64,000 nucleotides of DNA from Pontederia crassipes (GCA_030549335.1 CM060188.1:6510001-6574000), one strand, 5' to 3'; shown: positions 21,493 through 35,600, numbered from the stretch's first letter. The notes: generated by a model not told the origin, from the sequence alone. Translations and numbers: made by a program.

Positions 21493-24400
21493 ATGGCCGC
21501 CGCCACGACGTCGGCCCCTCGCCGGGCTCCAGCGAGGGACTCCGATGAGCACATCGTGTTCGAGACCAGCCCCGGCGTGGAGGCCATCGTGAGCTTCGAT
21601 CAGATGGGGTTCCGCGACGACCTCCTCCGGGGGATCTACCAGCACGGCTTCGAGAAGCCCTCAGCGATCCAACAGCGCGCCATCCTTCCCATAATCCAGG
21701 GTCGTGACGTGATCGCCCAAGCGCAGTCCGGCACCGGGAAGACCTCCTTGATCGCACTCTCCGTTTGCCAGATGATCGACACCGCCTCCAGAGAGTACCT
21801 TTTCTTGCCCTATACTGTTTTTCTTTTATTTTCCATGCAGGCTCAAAATTTTGGCTAAAGTTTGCTCGATTTCGGTTTTGATTCAATGTTCTGATTCTTA
21901 TCTACAAGAAAGTATTCTCTTTTTTGTGACGTACGGAACTCGTAGCTTTGAGTTATTGGTTACCTTTATCTTGTTTATAGAGTTTGATCTGGTAGATCTT
22001 GCAAGGGGTAGAGCATGGATGCATCTAGTTCCTAAGCTGTAGTTGTTTGGGAAGTATGAGAAAGAAACTTTTTGTGTCCCTGTTGCCGCCGAAATTTATT
22101 GGAGCAACCGAACTTGTTAGGCTCTGGCGTTTGTTCTTGTAGGAGGAGGTAATGAAACCTTCGTTTGTGGGACCTTGTTTTACATCTTTCTCTTTGGCAG
22201 CAACATAGCTGAGGATTGAACATTCTAGAACTTAAGGATATGTCAAACAGTGAATATGCAGGCTTGCCAATCTTATTTATGCATGGCAAAAACCCTGGCT
22301 TGTGTTCTTTCTCCTCTATAGGATGAGTCCTAACACTAGTTATTAGATCATAAATTGCAGCCAAAATAGTGTCTAATCCACTAACCATGGTCATTACATT
22401 CGGTCTTCGACCTTGGACTTAGGTTGAAACCAATGTAATGTGAATGACAATGTTAAGTGATGGGGCTCTGTATATTTTCTTCATTGGGTGCGATGGATTT
22501 ATCATGTTGAGTTAGGTATTTTGGTGTTGGAAGCTAGAGATCATGCCATGGAATTAGCACTTGGCACTGGATTCTCCTCTTGCATTTTGGTGTCCAAAAT
22601 CTAAACCAGAGGCGGAAATATGCATTGAAGTTATCATCATCAAAATTTTCAGTTGAACGATTGGTTATTTCTGTATTTACTTGCATGTGAATCGATTTTA
22701 TCTTGACATGCGACTTTTTTGTTTTTTGCTCGAAGATTTCTTTATTTCCAGCCATTTGATTTCTTTTATTCCAACCATTTCACCTCATTCTGATATAGAA
22801 AACATCCTTTTTTTTATGTTCCTAGTTGTTTTGGCCCCAGTTGTGTACATGTTATGATTTTGTAATCTCTATCTTCTGTAGGGTGCAGGTGCTTATTCTC
22901 TCACCTACTAGGGAACTTGCCACCCAAACAGAGAAAGTAATATTAGCTATTGGAGATTTCATTAATGTGCAAGCCCATGCATGTGTTGGTGGGAAAAGTA
23001 TAGGAGAGGACATCAGAAAGCTAGAGAATGGTGTTCATGTAGTATCAGGGACTCCAGGACGAGTTTGTGACATGATTAAAAGAAGGGCCTTACGTACTAG
23101 AAACATCAAGCTTTTGGTCCTGGTTAGTTGTTGTTCCTCCTTTTTCGTATATTCTTCTTTCAGAATGTTAGTTCTTTTAGGGTTCACTTTAATTTGTTGT
23201 ATTGGCGCAGGATGAATCAGATGAGATGTTGAGCAGAGGCTTCAAAGATCAGATATATGATGTGTACCGATATCTTCCTCCTGAGCTTCAGGTATTTTCT
23301 TACATCAGGAGCTCCAAGTTGTGTAGTTTGCTTATTTTCTTGTTGCTGACAAAACTTCATTTGTAAGAGTTCCAATATAGTAGGCAACTTTCTGCCTGTT
23401 ATGATTATCAGGGTGAGACATAAGAAATCAGAGAAGCTTCCATCAATGTAACAATTGTTTAGTGCAATAAACACCAATGTGAAGTCAGCATATATCTGAT
23501 ATTTCCAAGAAGTGTCCATCTTTAATGATAAAATTATGAGTTGTACCAAGGAGTGAGCAAGGTAAAAATGTCTATATTGTTATTTTACCCAGTGAATCAG
23601 TCCAATTGGGTAAATCATGGGTAGTAATTACAGATTAAAAATAAGTTATATATGGGAAATACTTCCTGTTAAGCTTCAGGCAACTTTGGGATGATATGTT
23701 ACCACATTTTGGAGAACTACTGAATAAGTGGATCATCGTTTGGGCCGAAACGTCCAAAGGCATATACCTGTGTTCATTTTTATTGAGAGCAAAACATGAC
23801 TTTGTTGTCATGTTGTCATAACATTTGTCTTCAAATAATATGTCTTAACGAATGTTTAATTTCATGTACTATGCAACTAGCTTATAATGCCTCCTTGTAG
23901 GTTGTTCTTTCTTTGTTTTCTTTCTTTTTGCAGTTTTGAGAAAATATCAAGAATAGACTTTGTTTTCTTTCTTTTTGCGGTTTTGAGAAAATATAATGCC
24001 TCCTTGTAGGTTGTTCTAGTATCAGCAACTCTCCCCAATGAAGTTTTGTCAATGACTGACAAGTTTATGACAGATCCTGTAAGAATCCTTGTTAAGCGTG
24101 ATGAGTTGACGCTCGAGGTAATCGATCTGAGCATTGTCCGGTTTCTTCTCTTTCGCAATTGTCTTGGTTCTTTACCTATTTCTCCTACATGAGTGTAGGG
24201 TATCAAACAGTTCTTTGTTGCTGTGGAGAAGGAAGAATGGAAGTTTGACACACTATGCGATCTATATGATACCCTCACAATCACACAGGCTGTCATATTT
24301 TGCAACACAAAAAGAAAGGTGAGTTAGAACCTCTATAATATTTTCCACAGATAATGTTACTACACTGCATTTTGTAGTTTTTAGAATGCTCAAGACTAAA

Positions 24401-25823
24401 TTGCAAAGTGTTTTTTTTTAAAAAGACTAAATTGCAATTCATGACTTGAGTGTTCTCTGCATATGCATCACAACTTGAACCTACTGTTATGAAAGGACTA
24501 ATTAATTTTTTGAAGTGGTCATTGGCTATCAATATTAAGCTTTCTGTTAGGACACCTGTTTTATTTGAGCTGAAATGATCTCATGTTATCAAAATGTGTC
24601 TTTGGTAAATGATGATATCAATTTCACAACTTGCTAACTTTCCCCTTGTTTTTGTTTGAGAGAAACTTTCCCCTCGTTCTTGTAATTTCTTTCTGATATG
24701 TCTAAAAATCTTATGAGAGAACCTGCATCCATGCTCACTCTTTTCCTGAGTTTTTTTTTCCAATTTCCTCAAGTAACAATATTTTGACAGGTGGATTGGT
24801 TGGCTGAAAAAATGCGTAGTAACAACTTCACAGTATCTTCAATGCATGGGGACATGCCACAAAAGGAGCGAGATGCTATAATGAAAGAATTCCGATCATG
24901 TGCAACCCGTGTTTTGATCACAACTGATGTTTGGGCTAGGGGAATTGATGTTCAGCAGGTAAGATCTTTTCTTTGTTGTCCTTTTATAGCGTTATACAGC
25001 TTCTCCTTTAAGAATCAATTTGGAATATCAAGCACATGCTGTGCCACTTTCTATCTTCCACCTTGATTGCTCATGCTTCCTCAAATAAAAAAAATACATT
25101 TTATTAAGGGGCAAGATAGAATGACAGAGTTCTACAGATGAGATACACAGATTGTTTAAAAGAGCAAGCACGCTCGAGCCAATTGTGAATGCAATATCTT
25201 CTTTCTCTGTGATCCTTGCATTTTTTTAGGGGGGAGTGCTCCTTGAATTTGTTTTGTTTGATCCGTCTGAAGTGTGAAATCTTGCACCCTGCAGTAGAAA
25301 TTGAATACACTATTCTGTTAGTCTCCTTATGGTTTTGGCACATGGGTGAAAAGCATAACCTAATTCTTATTTTGGTTATGCAGGTGTCTCTTGTTATCAA
25401 CTACGATCTTCCAAACAATCGTGAGCTTTATATTCATCGGATTGGACGGTCAGGACGTTTTGGGCGTAAGGTATGAATATTCTTTGCAGATGGCATGTTA
25501 TCTCTGTTGCCGCGATTGATGATTGCACAAGACTACCTTTTCTTGTTCCATTTTAATATGATATTTTCATGTTCCATAAATGGGTTAGCTTATGATGCCA
25601 GGAAAATTCTGTTGGTTAATTTTAGATAATTAAACATTACTTGTCTCTCAATTCTTGTCATCCATGGCACTGCACTTCTAATCGCATTGCAATTGTGAAT
25701 TCTTTTCAGGGTGTTGCTATCAACTTTGTCAGTGATGATGACATCCGAATTCTGAGGGACATTGAACAATATTACAGTACTCAGATTGATGAGATGCCAA
25801 TGAACGTCGCAGACCTCATATAA
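21493..25823 (+). CDS. EIF4A3: DEAD-box RNA helicase eIF4A3, exon junction complex core
   Basis: Eight exons join in phase: 21493-21794, 22882-23122, 23211-23291, 24010-24117, 24199-24318, 24791-24958, 25384-25470 and 25710-25823, giving 406 aa. The RNA helicase motifs appear in order: Q motif near [17 protein letters not shown] (77-84), PTREL (109-113), DESD (182-185), SAT (213-215) and [11 protein letters not shown] (from 358). DESD instead of DEAD, together with the ending [15 protein letters not shown], identifies eIF4A3 rather than eIF4A1/2. In plants and animals eIF4A3 clamps spliced mRNA upstream of exon junctions with MAGO, Y14 and MLN51, linking splicing to export, translation and NMD. 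A telo-box lies upstream. The acceptor of exon 4 is duplicated 109 bp upstream. Confidence 0.96.
23884..24017 (+). repeat. Duplicated splice-acceptor segment before eIF4A3 exon 4
   Basis: AATGCCTCCTTGTAGGTTGTTCT occurs at the real acceptor (AG ending 24009) and again 109 bp upstream (AG ending 23900). Between them TTTGTTTTCTTTCTTTTTGC and the following TTTTGAGAAAATAT also occur twice. The upstream copy therefore carries a good pyrimidine context, an AG and the first bases of exon 4. Confidence 0.8.
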
Positions 25824-26874
25824 GAGACAAAAATCTTCGAAGCCAGTCCTTGTGTTGGTAGTTGTGGAGATGTTTTCGCATTTGTGCTGAACCGATGTTT
25901 TAGGGTCGCTGTGTAAGACTGTCACAAATGCACGGAGATGGAAAACCCAAATGGTGTGCTATGAGAGTGTGCGGATGTTGTGCATAGTCCACTTGACCTG
26001 CAATTAGTTACTGAATGTAGTTCCGATGTCCTGATATTTTGAGCTGACGTTTTATGTCACTTTTATCTATCGAATTGCAACGGGGATTGAGTGAGCATTT
26101 GCATGTGTATGGCTGCTGTATTGCTATTTCTCAATCATGATCATGTGTTCGCCTTATCATTGCAACTATTTGTACTCGGATTGTCCTCCACTCTAATTAT
26201 GTTATACACTCGAATTATCTTATCGATTTCTATGCACGTCTTGCTATTAACGTGGGTATGGCACGAACTCCGAGTAGGGCTAACGCCGCTCTTGCAGTAA
26301 GCACAGCTAACCGCTGCTCGGTCCTTGGTCCTTTCCTCAATGGGATTTTATTGTCTTTGGAAGAAGCAATGGAAAATAGCTATGTCGTATGCCATGAAAA
26401 TCAAATTGCCACCTGAATAATCTCCTTGCTTATTGTCAATGTAATTTTGAAGTCCTCCGAAGAAACATATAGTCTATGTCTTATTCTTCTACGCATGAAT
26501 GACAATAATTTCAAACGGGGGTGCCAAATCGATGCTAAATTCTTTGAACTTTGCATATATAATATACATTAATGTTCAAGAGGCTGAAAATTTGGCAGAT
26601 GGCACCACACGCTAGAGAAGGGCGTGTCTTCAGAGGGTTCTAGCTTCGAAGAGATCTTGCATATTTTTTAGCGGGATTTTATTCTAACCGTGTCATCAAG
26701 GGAGGCGTCGATTAAACATCTAACCGTATCCATTTACTCTCTCTCTCTCTCTCCCTCCCTCCCTCCCTCCCTCCCTTTCGCACATGGTAACTTCCTCGTG
26801 GGTTTCAACTTTTCCCAAATTTGTCACTCTACTTCCCCCTTCTTTCGTCATCAGCAATCTTCCTCTTGTAATCA
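25824..26874. other. eIF4A3 3' region and upstream region of the next gene
   Basis: The first 250 bp are likely 3' untranslated sequence. A (CT)n followed by (CCCT)n tract at about 26736-26777 lies about 100 bp before the proposed ATG of the next gene. No other gene seen. Confidence 0.5.
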
Positions 26875-29399
26875 ATGGAAGCGTCCTCGTCCAAAGGCAC
26901 CAGAGGCGACAAAGTTAAGAGTAATATCTTTCGTACGGGTTCCCAATCGATTTCTCTGTCTTCGCATCCGTACACAAGCATTGGTTTGTACTCTGGTTTA
27001 ATTTCTTGAATTAATTCATGCAACAGATCAAGAGTTGACTAAGCAGCAACAGGAGGTGGAGGAGGACGCGTGGTGGTGGTGGTCAGACCTGCACGCCTTA
27101 AGAAGACTTCTGTACGCATTCCTAGTTACATTCCAACTACAAGATAACAAGTCGGCGGCGGCCGCGACGATGATCCGGCCTCCTCCTGCCGGGACAGGGA
27201 GTGATCCACCTGCTGGAGTGAGTTAGTAATCTTTGCTCATAGTGATTTCCGCAGTACACATATTCGTCTTGTCACTATGACGACTATTTGTTAACGAGTG
27301 AGTAATCAGTGTCATCATCACTACGATAGCAGTGTAATGTGCATTTGAAGCTGTCTGATTCCGACGTATTATGCATAACTTCAATATATATACTGTTTAA
27401 GTACTAAGATTAACAACTATGCAAGTTGCTTAATTAAACATGTTGCATTGGCTTAATTTCTCAGGTAATGGCGACTATAACAGAGAGGTGCCGGGAGGAG
27501 GAGGGAGAGCCAACAAAGTCGACGTTTTGGTGCGACAACTGCATCAAACAGCACCGAGAACTCATCTCTAATCACGCCTCCTCATTCAAACGTGATAGTC
27601 TACAGCGGGACGGCGCCGGCGACGAGGATGACAAGCTGCTCCTCCTGTTCATGGACTGCGCCGCCTCCTTAATGAAAGGCACCTCGCCTCGTCACCAGCA
27701 GAAGACGACGACGGTGTCCAGGGGGAACGCGGTGGAGCACAATTCCTCGTCACGTCCCTCGCCGGCTCTCTTGCCCCGGAGCGAAGTGCTGGAGCGGCGC
27801 CTTCAGAAGCCTGATGAGAACTACACGAGGAGCGCAAGCGGCAAGATGCTGCTGGAGGCCAAACCCGAGCACCGAGCGCCGCCGCGTCGTCGCCGACCAC
27901 CCGGCGACCCCCAGCATAACGGCGGAGGAATCAGAAGCCCATCGCTTCCCCGGTCTCCTGGCAGAAGGTTCAATGGGAGTACCCGTCTGATGTCGACGCG
28001 TCATAAAGGAAGCCGCCAGGTGGCCGACCAACTCGGAGCGTACGACGTCGGTTCGGCTCGTTGGCAGCAACCGTCGGGTGGGTTGGCGACGGATGTCGGC
28101 ACCAAGGATCAGAAGTGCCCACTGCCACCACCACGAGAAAGCGGCCTCGATGCACCTCCGAGGAGGAGAACCGACGTGATGCCGCGACCTCCTCCAGAGA
28201 AGAGACAGCAGAAGGAAGCCATGGAAGCAGCTGCGCCTGCAATGTTACGGGATCAAATGACGTCGGGAGAGAGCAGACGAGCCGCCAGGCATGATGGGTG
28301 CGGTGAGCTCGCACGCAAAATTTCCTGCAAGAACACGACAGCAGGTTCCCGCAGCAGCTGCAGGAGACCGAGCCAATCCGAAACAGAGAAAGCACAAGAC
28401 ACAGCAAGACCATCACGAGGCCATGCAGCAACAGCGAAGAGAAAAGTGACCAAGTTGGCTTCGCAGGCTCGGTTGCATAAAAAAGAGCTACTGCTACCGA
28501 GGGTGCAGAGTTGGAGCACGTCGTCTTCGTCTTCCTCGTCCTCTTCTTCTTCTTCGCCATGCTGTCCAACTCCGACTGAGAGGTCAGACGCGGAGCGGAG
28601 GCAGCGCCACCGCAGCCGCTGCAGCACGAGTACCGAGCTGACTGGGAAGACGACGATGAGGAGGAGGAGTCCGACGAAACGCACCGCTGGACCCACCACG
28701 GTGATATCCAAAGATAGAAACTCTTCTTCGGACCGCAGCAGCACGGCGAGTCGGCGCCCACCCATCCGGCGTCAGCGATCTCTGACTAGTCACAGAAAAA
28801 GCCTCGATCATAGAGATCGATCTATGAGCCGCCAGAGGCTGCCGTCGCAGAGGCATCCGATTCGGGAGCAAAGTCAGCACCGGGAGAAGACCCCGACGCG
28901 GAAGACCTGCGGCACGGTAAGTAGTTCACGCCGGCCTCGAACGGATGAGCAGAAAACAGACAAGGCCCTGGTGATCAGGGGACACGGACGACTGAGACGG
29001 CTCAAGAACAAGTTCGCCGTCATCTTCCACCACCACCACCATCACCTGCACGACGGACGGGCGGACGGGGTCGAGGCCGACTTGCAACGACGGCGGCTGC
29101 AGCATGGCGGATCCGCCTGGGAATTCCTGAAGCGTATCGTCGTCCACCACGACCAGCACAATCACGGCGGCCACCTTCGCGCGCTCGTCCGAGGGTTCAT
29201 CCGTCACATGTGGGGCGCGAGGGGGCAGAAGGCGACGGCCCGGTCGAGCTCTCCGTCGGCATCAAAGGCGTTGGCGAAGCGGGTCGCCGGGAAGAAGAAG
29301 GTGCACTGGTGGCGAAGGCTCAGGCGCCACGGCGGGTTGAAGTTGGCCAAAGCTCCGAAGGCGACGCGCCCGAAGCTGCGCGTTCAACGGCCGTTTTAA
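26875..29399 (+). CDS. 723-aa basic low-complexity plant protein, possibly KOKOPELLI-like
   Basis: Three exons fit: 26875-26920, 27027-27217 and 27465-29399. Phases match and donors are GTAATA and GTGAGT. The third exon alone is a 1.9-kb GC-rich open frame. The N-terminal part has an acidic stretch, four Trp in a row (31-34) and a probable helix SDLHALRRLLYAFLVTF. A CxxC pair (102, 105) lies in FWCDNCIKQH. The middle is Arg/Ser/Pro-rich, with a Ser run encoded near 28520-28557, and is probably disordered. The C-terminal part is very basic with a His run (29028-29045) after RLKNKFAVIF. No catalytic domain is visible. The overall look recalls plant proteins annotated KOKOPELLI, but I cannot confirm that. 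The first exon is the least certain part of the model. Confidence 0.7.
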
Positions 29400-31409
29400 T
29401 TATTGTATACTAAAATTTTATTCAACTTTTCTTTTTTTTTTCAAAAAAATGTGGTTGACAAAAAACAGTACTTTAACTTTTGAACATTTGTACTTTGTGA
29501 ATTAGATTTGTGATGCAGTATTTAAACTCGTCAATATTTTAGTTGTTGACAAAATTTATAAATTCAACTTATTCTACAATTTATATATTACGTATATTTT
29601 TTTTCTATTTTTATTAATTGTTTTATAAATAAAATATCAAGATGAAAATCGATATATCATACAATACAAAAAATGATAAAATTCTTACGAAGAAGATAAA
29701 TTAGGCGTGCGGAATCATGAAAAATTATGATGAACTCGATCGAATCATGAGAAGCACTGAACTTTTTGGTCTTTAGATAATGTGGTGCACATCTTATGTG
29801 CCATTTTATTTTTAATTCTTACTTTATTTACATTAATTCATATATCTTTCTATGTAATCGGAAAAAAATCTTATTAAAGACGGTTACTTTTACCAAAATA
29901 ATACATCCTATATTTTTGGTTATTCAATTGTGTATGTAGTAAATGTTTGACAAATTTATAATTTATAAAATATATTAATTTTAAAAGGAATTGGAAACAT
30001 ATTTTAGAGATGACTTTGCAATCACCGGATCATTTAGATGTTAAATGTTCAATCTTCATGAAAAAATGTTCAAAAGTGTAGCATGCATTCGGATTAGTCA
30101 TGCAGTTGAAGATCCTTCGTTCATAAAGAAAGATGACAATACCAACGGGTTGAGATTTAAGTGAAAAATAATTTATTCTCGTTTAAGAAGGTTTCAAATT
30201 TGAAACATATCATATTCAGAATATTTTTGTTGAAAGTCTTATTTGACATGTCCAGACATTCGATCCGAAATGACACGTATTAGTTGAACTATATTCGATT
30301 TAGATTCTATCTTATCAATTCGGATACTATAATGACAATGGAAAAAAAAATGACATTCAATCTGGGTAGGCATACAAGAAGTGCTTTGATGTATTTTGCA
30401 TTGAAATGTCAACTTTTTTTTTTATTGTTATGGCCAAACTATTTTCAAACATTACTTTGGCTCCTTGTAGGTTTAATGCAATTGTAAGATCCTATCAAAA
30501 TTGCTCTGCTCCTATTCTATTGGCTCTTGTGCTGATACTTGAATGTGATAAAATAAGATGGATGTATATTTTTTGTATGATATTGTCTGGAGTAGTGGTG
30601 ATTCATATGTACCATTCATTTTTATGCTGTTTTGTGGTCAGATTATTCATTTGTAGGCCTGATGTTGCATACTAAAGTTCCTCTTGCCCAAAGCACAAGG
30701 AATGAGTACATTATTGAGATGCTACAAAATAAAAAAAAAGGCTGATAATGTCTCCCAATTCCTCCATGAATAAGTGTTCCAACTCATAACTTACTTAAGT
30801 ACAATATATAATAATTCATAATCTGTATAATTTGTCTTCCTTTACCATTACAAACATGCTTCTGCAGGCTTCCCATGATTTGATAATAGTAACTTAAAGT
30901 GAAATCTTGGTATGTGTCGTAGAAAAGGAAGTCCTTTAATTTCAACCACATATCCAAATAAATAACATCAGTAGAGGAAGAGAAAATTTTAAAAGTGGGA
31001 ATGGATGCGTTAATTCCATACAAATTAAATTATTAGATATCTTTATAATTATCACTATTTTCACATAAAAAATAGTTAATGTCCAAGGACGTTAATCCTA
31101 ATTTTAGAATGTCACAAATCTCCTATATGTTTCTTTATACGCGACCTCTCGTTTTTTTTTCTTTTATAACACATGAGACTAATATCACATCCATCATTTT
31201 TAATGAACATATAATATGATCAAAATCTACAGTCCACAGACATTGATTCACTATGTAAATTAAAATGGGCTTCACACATCCATTTCGTCCATGTTATACT
31301 CAACCTTCTATTTTAATTTGTACATGTAGTTTATATTTTCTATTTCTTTTGTTTTATGAGGTTCCATTCTCATGATAAATTAGTAAAAAAAAATTCTTAA
31401 ACTTTTTTA
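29400..31409. other. AT-rich spacer left of the copia element
   Basis: About 2 kb of AT-rich sequence with many T and A runs. Frames such as 30284-30675 have no recognisable similarity and poor coding character. I see no gene, RNA or structured repeat here. Confidence 0.5.
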
Positions 31410-31604
31410 CCTCGTAGATTTAACTCAACTACATCAGAGATTTTTCTCAACTGCTAGAGAGATTTTATCTTAACTACATGTAGTTCGTATCACAGAATGT
31501 ATATAATTTAGATAGGCTTCTAACTATATATCTGATTGGTTATATATCTTGTATATATTTGTATCAAAGACATATCAAAATAAATCTAACAATACATTTT
31601 CTCA
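31410..31604 (+). repeat. 5' LTR of the copia element
   Basis: It aligns with 35925-36125 through CTCAACTACATC, ACTACATGTAGTT, TTTAGATAGGCTTCTAA and the end CAATACATTTTCTCA. The left boundary is approximate because the TG start has decayed; the right boundary is set by the following primer-binding site. Confidence 0.7.
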
Positions 31605-31680
31605 TGGGATCAGAGCAATCCTGAGGAACCTATTCATCTATTTCTCTTGTGTACCTAGCCCTCTTCTCCTTTGTTATCAA

Positions 31681-32620
31681 TGGCTTCCTCGTCCACACCA
31701 ATTCCTCCGGCAAATTAATTGATGTTACATCTCCATATTTCCTCACCACTTTGGACAATCCTAGAAATCAACTTGTGACTTGTTTACTCACATGTGACAA
31801 TTATCCTACTTGGTTTAGGGTTATGAAAAATTCTCTTCAAGCCAAGAACAAGATCGATTTCATAGATGGATCTGTCAAGCAGCCGAAGGATGATGGAACT
31901 GAGATGCATGCTTGGAAGATCTGCAATTCCATGATCATTGCATGGATCTTCAATTCCCTTGATAAGAGTCTGCATGAAAGTATTGCTTATGCCGAAAATG
32001 CAAAGGACATGTGGGATGAACTTCGTGATCGTTACTCTCAAAGTAACGCACCATGAATTTATCAAATCAAGAGTGAAATACACCATCTTCGTCAAGATGG
32101 TATGATGGTTGCCTCCTATTGCACCAAGTTCAAAGGATTATGGGATGAACTTGACAATTACTCGCCGACGCCAGCATGTACGTGTGTAGTTGCTGTCGAG
32201 TACATCTGTGAGCGAGATCAGGAGAAACTCTATCACTTTCTCATGGGTTTGAATTTTGAATCATTTAGCATTGTGAGTTCACAAATTTTGAATGCATATC
32301 ATCTTTCGACCATCTCAAAGGAATAAACTATTGTTGCCCAAGAAGAGCATCAACATGAGGTCGCTCGTGAATGTGAAACATGAGTAGAAGTTGCAACTTA
32401 TCTTACCACTGCCAATCCTCATCCCACATCCTCCAAACCTCGTCCAAAGTGTGAACATTCTGGAAAGGTTGGGCACCTTAAAGCTACTTGCTACAAGATC
32501 CATGGCTTTCCTCCGAACTTTGATCACAGGCGCTCTAATAAGTCTAAGAAAGATGATGCTTTGCCTAAAATTATTGCGGCCAATGATGCAGAAGTTTTTT
32601 ACCCTTCTATCACATTAACC
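31681..32620 (+). pseudogene. copia gag remnant
   Basis: An ATG at 31681 opens MASSSTPIPPAN and then stops; the frame continues shifted. Copia gag landmarks follow: TCDNYPTWFRVMKNSLQAKNK, WIFNSLDKSLHESI, MWDELRDRYSQ, a stop at about 32054-32056, then YCTKFKGLWDELDNYSP. A CCHC zinc knuckle is recognisable in KCEHSGKVGHLKATC but its second Cys is Ser, so it could not bind zinc normally. At least two frame disruptions are seen. Confidence 0.85.
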
Positions 32621-35600
32621 ATAGCTGCTTCACTAACTGTGGGCGAAATTAAGCAACTGCAGGCTCTTCTTGGATCCTCACCTCACTTAGTTGAAAATCT
32701 TGCTGGTGTGATTTCTTCTCCTCTGCCCGAGCTGCCAGCTTGGGTCCTTAACATAGGAGACTCAACTTATATGACAAGGACCTTGGATAATCTTTTTTAC
32801 GTGCATCAAATTCCAAATTTCTTTACAATTCGCATTCCTAATGGCAAAATTTTACAAGCTCAGAAATTTAGCAGTGTTTCTCTTGGAGCTTCCTTATGTT
32901 TAGCCAATGTCTTATATGTCCTGAGTTTCATTGCAATTTATTGTCAATTGGGTAGCTCAGTCGTGATCTCAATTGTTCGGTAACATTTTTTGCTCATTTT
33001 TGCCTCCTACATAACCTAGCCACGAAGAGGCCAATTGGAGTGGGTGAGTTGTGCGATGGGCTTTATTACCTAAAACAAGTATTGCAGTCATCTGGCTTTT
33101 CTATCACAACTACCTTGGACTCCTCACAATTATGGCACTTACGCCTTGGTCATCCTTCCTTTCAAATTCTTTAACACCTTGAATTTTCTTCTCCTATTGT
33201 CAATAAAGATTGTGACATTTGTTTTAGAGCCAAACAAACTCGTAATTCTTTTTCTGTTAGTATAAGTAAAGCTCCTGCCATTTTTTATTTGATTCATGAT
33301 GATATATGGGACCCTTATAATACTACTTCATTGACTGGTGTTCGATTTTTTTAACTATTGTTGATGATCATAGTCGATGCACTAGGATTTACCTCATGCA
33401 TGAAAAATCTGAGGTTTTTCCTTTCTTTTTTCTATAATATGATTGTCACACAATTTAATTGTAAAATTAAAATTGTACGCAGTGACAATGGTCGTGAATT
33501 TCTTTCTCGTTCTATGACCTCTTTCTATACTTCACATAGTATTATTCATCAAAGTAGTTGTGTTGACACTCCACAATAAAATGGATGGGTGAGCGCAAAC
33601 ATCGCCATATACTTAATGTTGCTCGAGCTCTCATTTTTCAAGCTAGCTTACCTATTAAATTTTGGGGTGAATGCATTTTAACTGCTACTTATCTTATAAA
33701 TTACACTCTTTCTCCTATCTTATCAAACAAATCACCATATGAGGTCTTATTTGGCAAACCTCCTTCTCTTTCTCATCTACGTGTTTTCAATTTTTTATGC
33801 TATGTTCGACATCAAATGCATCCTCATGATAAATTTTCTTCTCGTACTCGCAAATGTCTTTTTATTAGATATCCTGATGCTAAGAAAGGTTGGAAGATTT
33901 TTTATCTTGCTACACATGAAATCCTTGTTTCCCGAAATGTCATTTTTCATGAGACCTCTTTTCCTTTTATACATTCCACTACATCTTCACCTTCTTTACC
34001 TGCTCACCCCTCATCCTCGCTTGACGATTCCTTCTCTACGCCTTTACCTTTATTTTATTTAGCATCCACCAACCCTACATTGATTTCTGGTGTCACAGAA
34101 TCATGCGCTGGCCCTGTGACCACTATTGACAAGTTTTACTCTCCATTTTTGTCTTCCCTGCATATCGATTCTTCTTATCATTCTCTTCAACGAACTTCTT
34201 TAAATATCACCACTTCTCCTACACTACATCAAATGACAAAGGGAGCTTGGCAATTTCATGTCCTCATCGTGACACTAGGAGGCCTATCAAATATGATGAT
34301 TTTGTTTGCAACACGGCTTTAGTTTATGACTCTTCTAGCAACTCGGCTACTTCTGATCCCTCTTCAGGTAAGGCCTATTTTCTTGGCAATTTTGTTACTT
34401 ATGCTAAATTATCTAGATCTCACAAAGCATATCTAATTTCTCTCTAATGATCCTCATTGGCAAGATGCCATGACCTTAGAGATCTCATCCCTTGAAAAAA
34501 ATGGCACATGGACACTTACACCACTACCTGCCGATAAGCGTGCAATTGGATGTAAGTGGGTTTACAAAATTCAAAGACACGCTGATGGTTCCATCGAGCG
34601 TTATAAAGTTCATCTTGTAGCTAAAGAGTTCACGCATGTCGAAGGACAAAATTTCCACGATACTTATGCTCCAATTGTCAAATTAGTCACAGTTCGAGTT
34701 TTTCTAATCATTACTATCACTAAGGGTTGGGAACTTCATCAACTTGACGTGAATAATGCATTCTTACATGGTGACCTACACAAGGAGGTTTATATGCACT
34801 TGCCTCCTAGTTTACATTCTTCTCAACCAAACATTGTTTGTAAACTTCACAAGTCTATTTATGGTCTTCGGCAAGCTTCGCGTAATTGGTTCCATAAGCT
34901 CTCTGTGGCCCATTGAAATATGGTTTTGTGCAATCTATTGTTGATTATTCTTTATTCACATATTCTATTGATAAGATTTTTCTTGCATTGCTTATTTACG
35001 TTGACGATATTATTCTTGCTGGCACTTCCACTGCTCATTGTAATGCTTTCAAACATTACCTCAATGATTGTTTTCAAATCAAGGATCTTGGTTCTTTGCA
35101 CTATTTTTTGGAAATTGAATTTGCTCTCAATGATTCTCGTCTTTTCTTATATAAATACACTCTTGATATTCTCTCTGAGAGCAGATTGCTTGGAGCCAAG
35201 CCTCCGGCTTTTTCTATGAATCAAAAGTTACGTCTTGCCTCAAACTCAAGCCCTCCAATTTATGATCCTGGTCGTTATCGATGGCTTGTGGGTCATTTGG
35301 TTTACCTAACCATTACTCGACCTAAGCTCAGTTACTCTATACACATTTTATCACAATTTGTGCATGATCCACGGATTGATCATTGGGATGCTCTCATGCA
35401 TGCGTGTGCTACGTTATTTAAAATCAAGCCTTGGGCAAAGGATTTTACTCACTTCTACTTCTCTTAGCCTAATTGCGTATTACGATGCTGATTGGGCAAG
35501 TTGCCCCATGTAGCGACGCTCAATCACTGACTATGTTGTCTTCTTAGGTGATTCTCTGGTTTCTTGGAAGACTAAGAAACAACATTGTCGCCATGGTTGT

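Noticed and set aside
27970..28761. 263-aa antisense frame
   Set aside because: Shadow of the GC-rich third exon on the plus strand; Ser/Cys-rich and without family resemblance.
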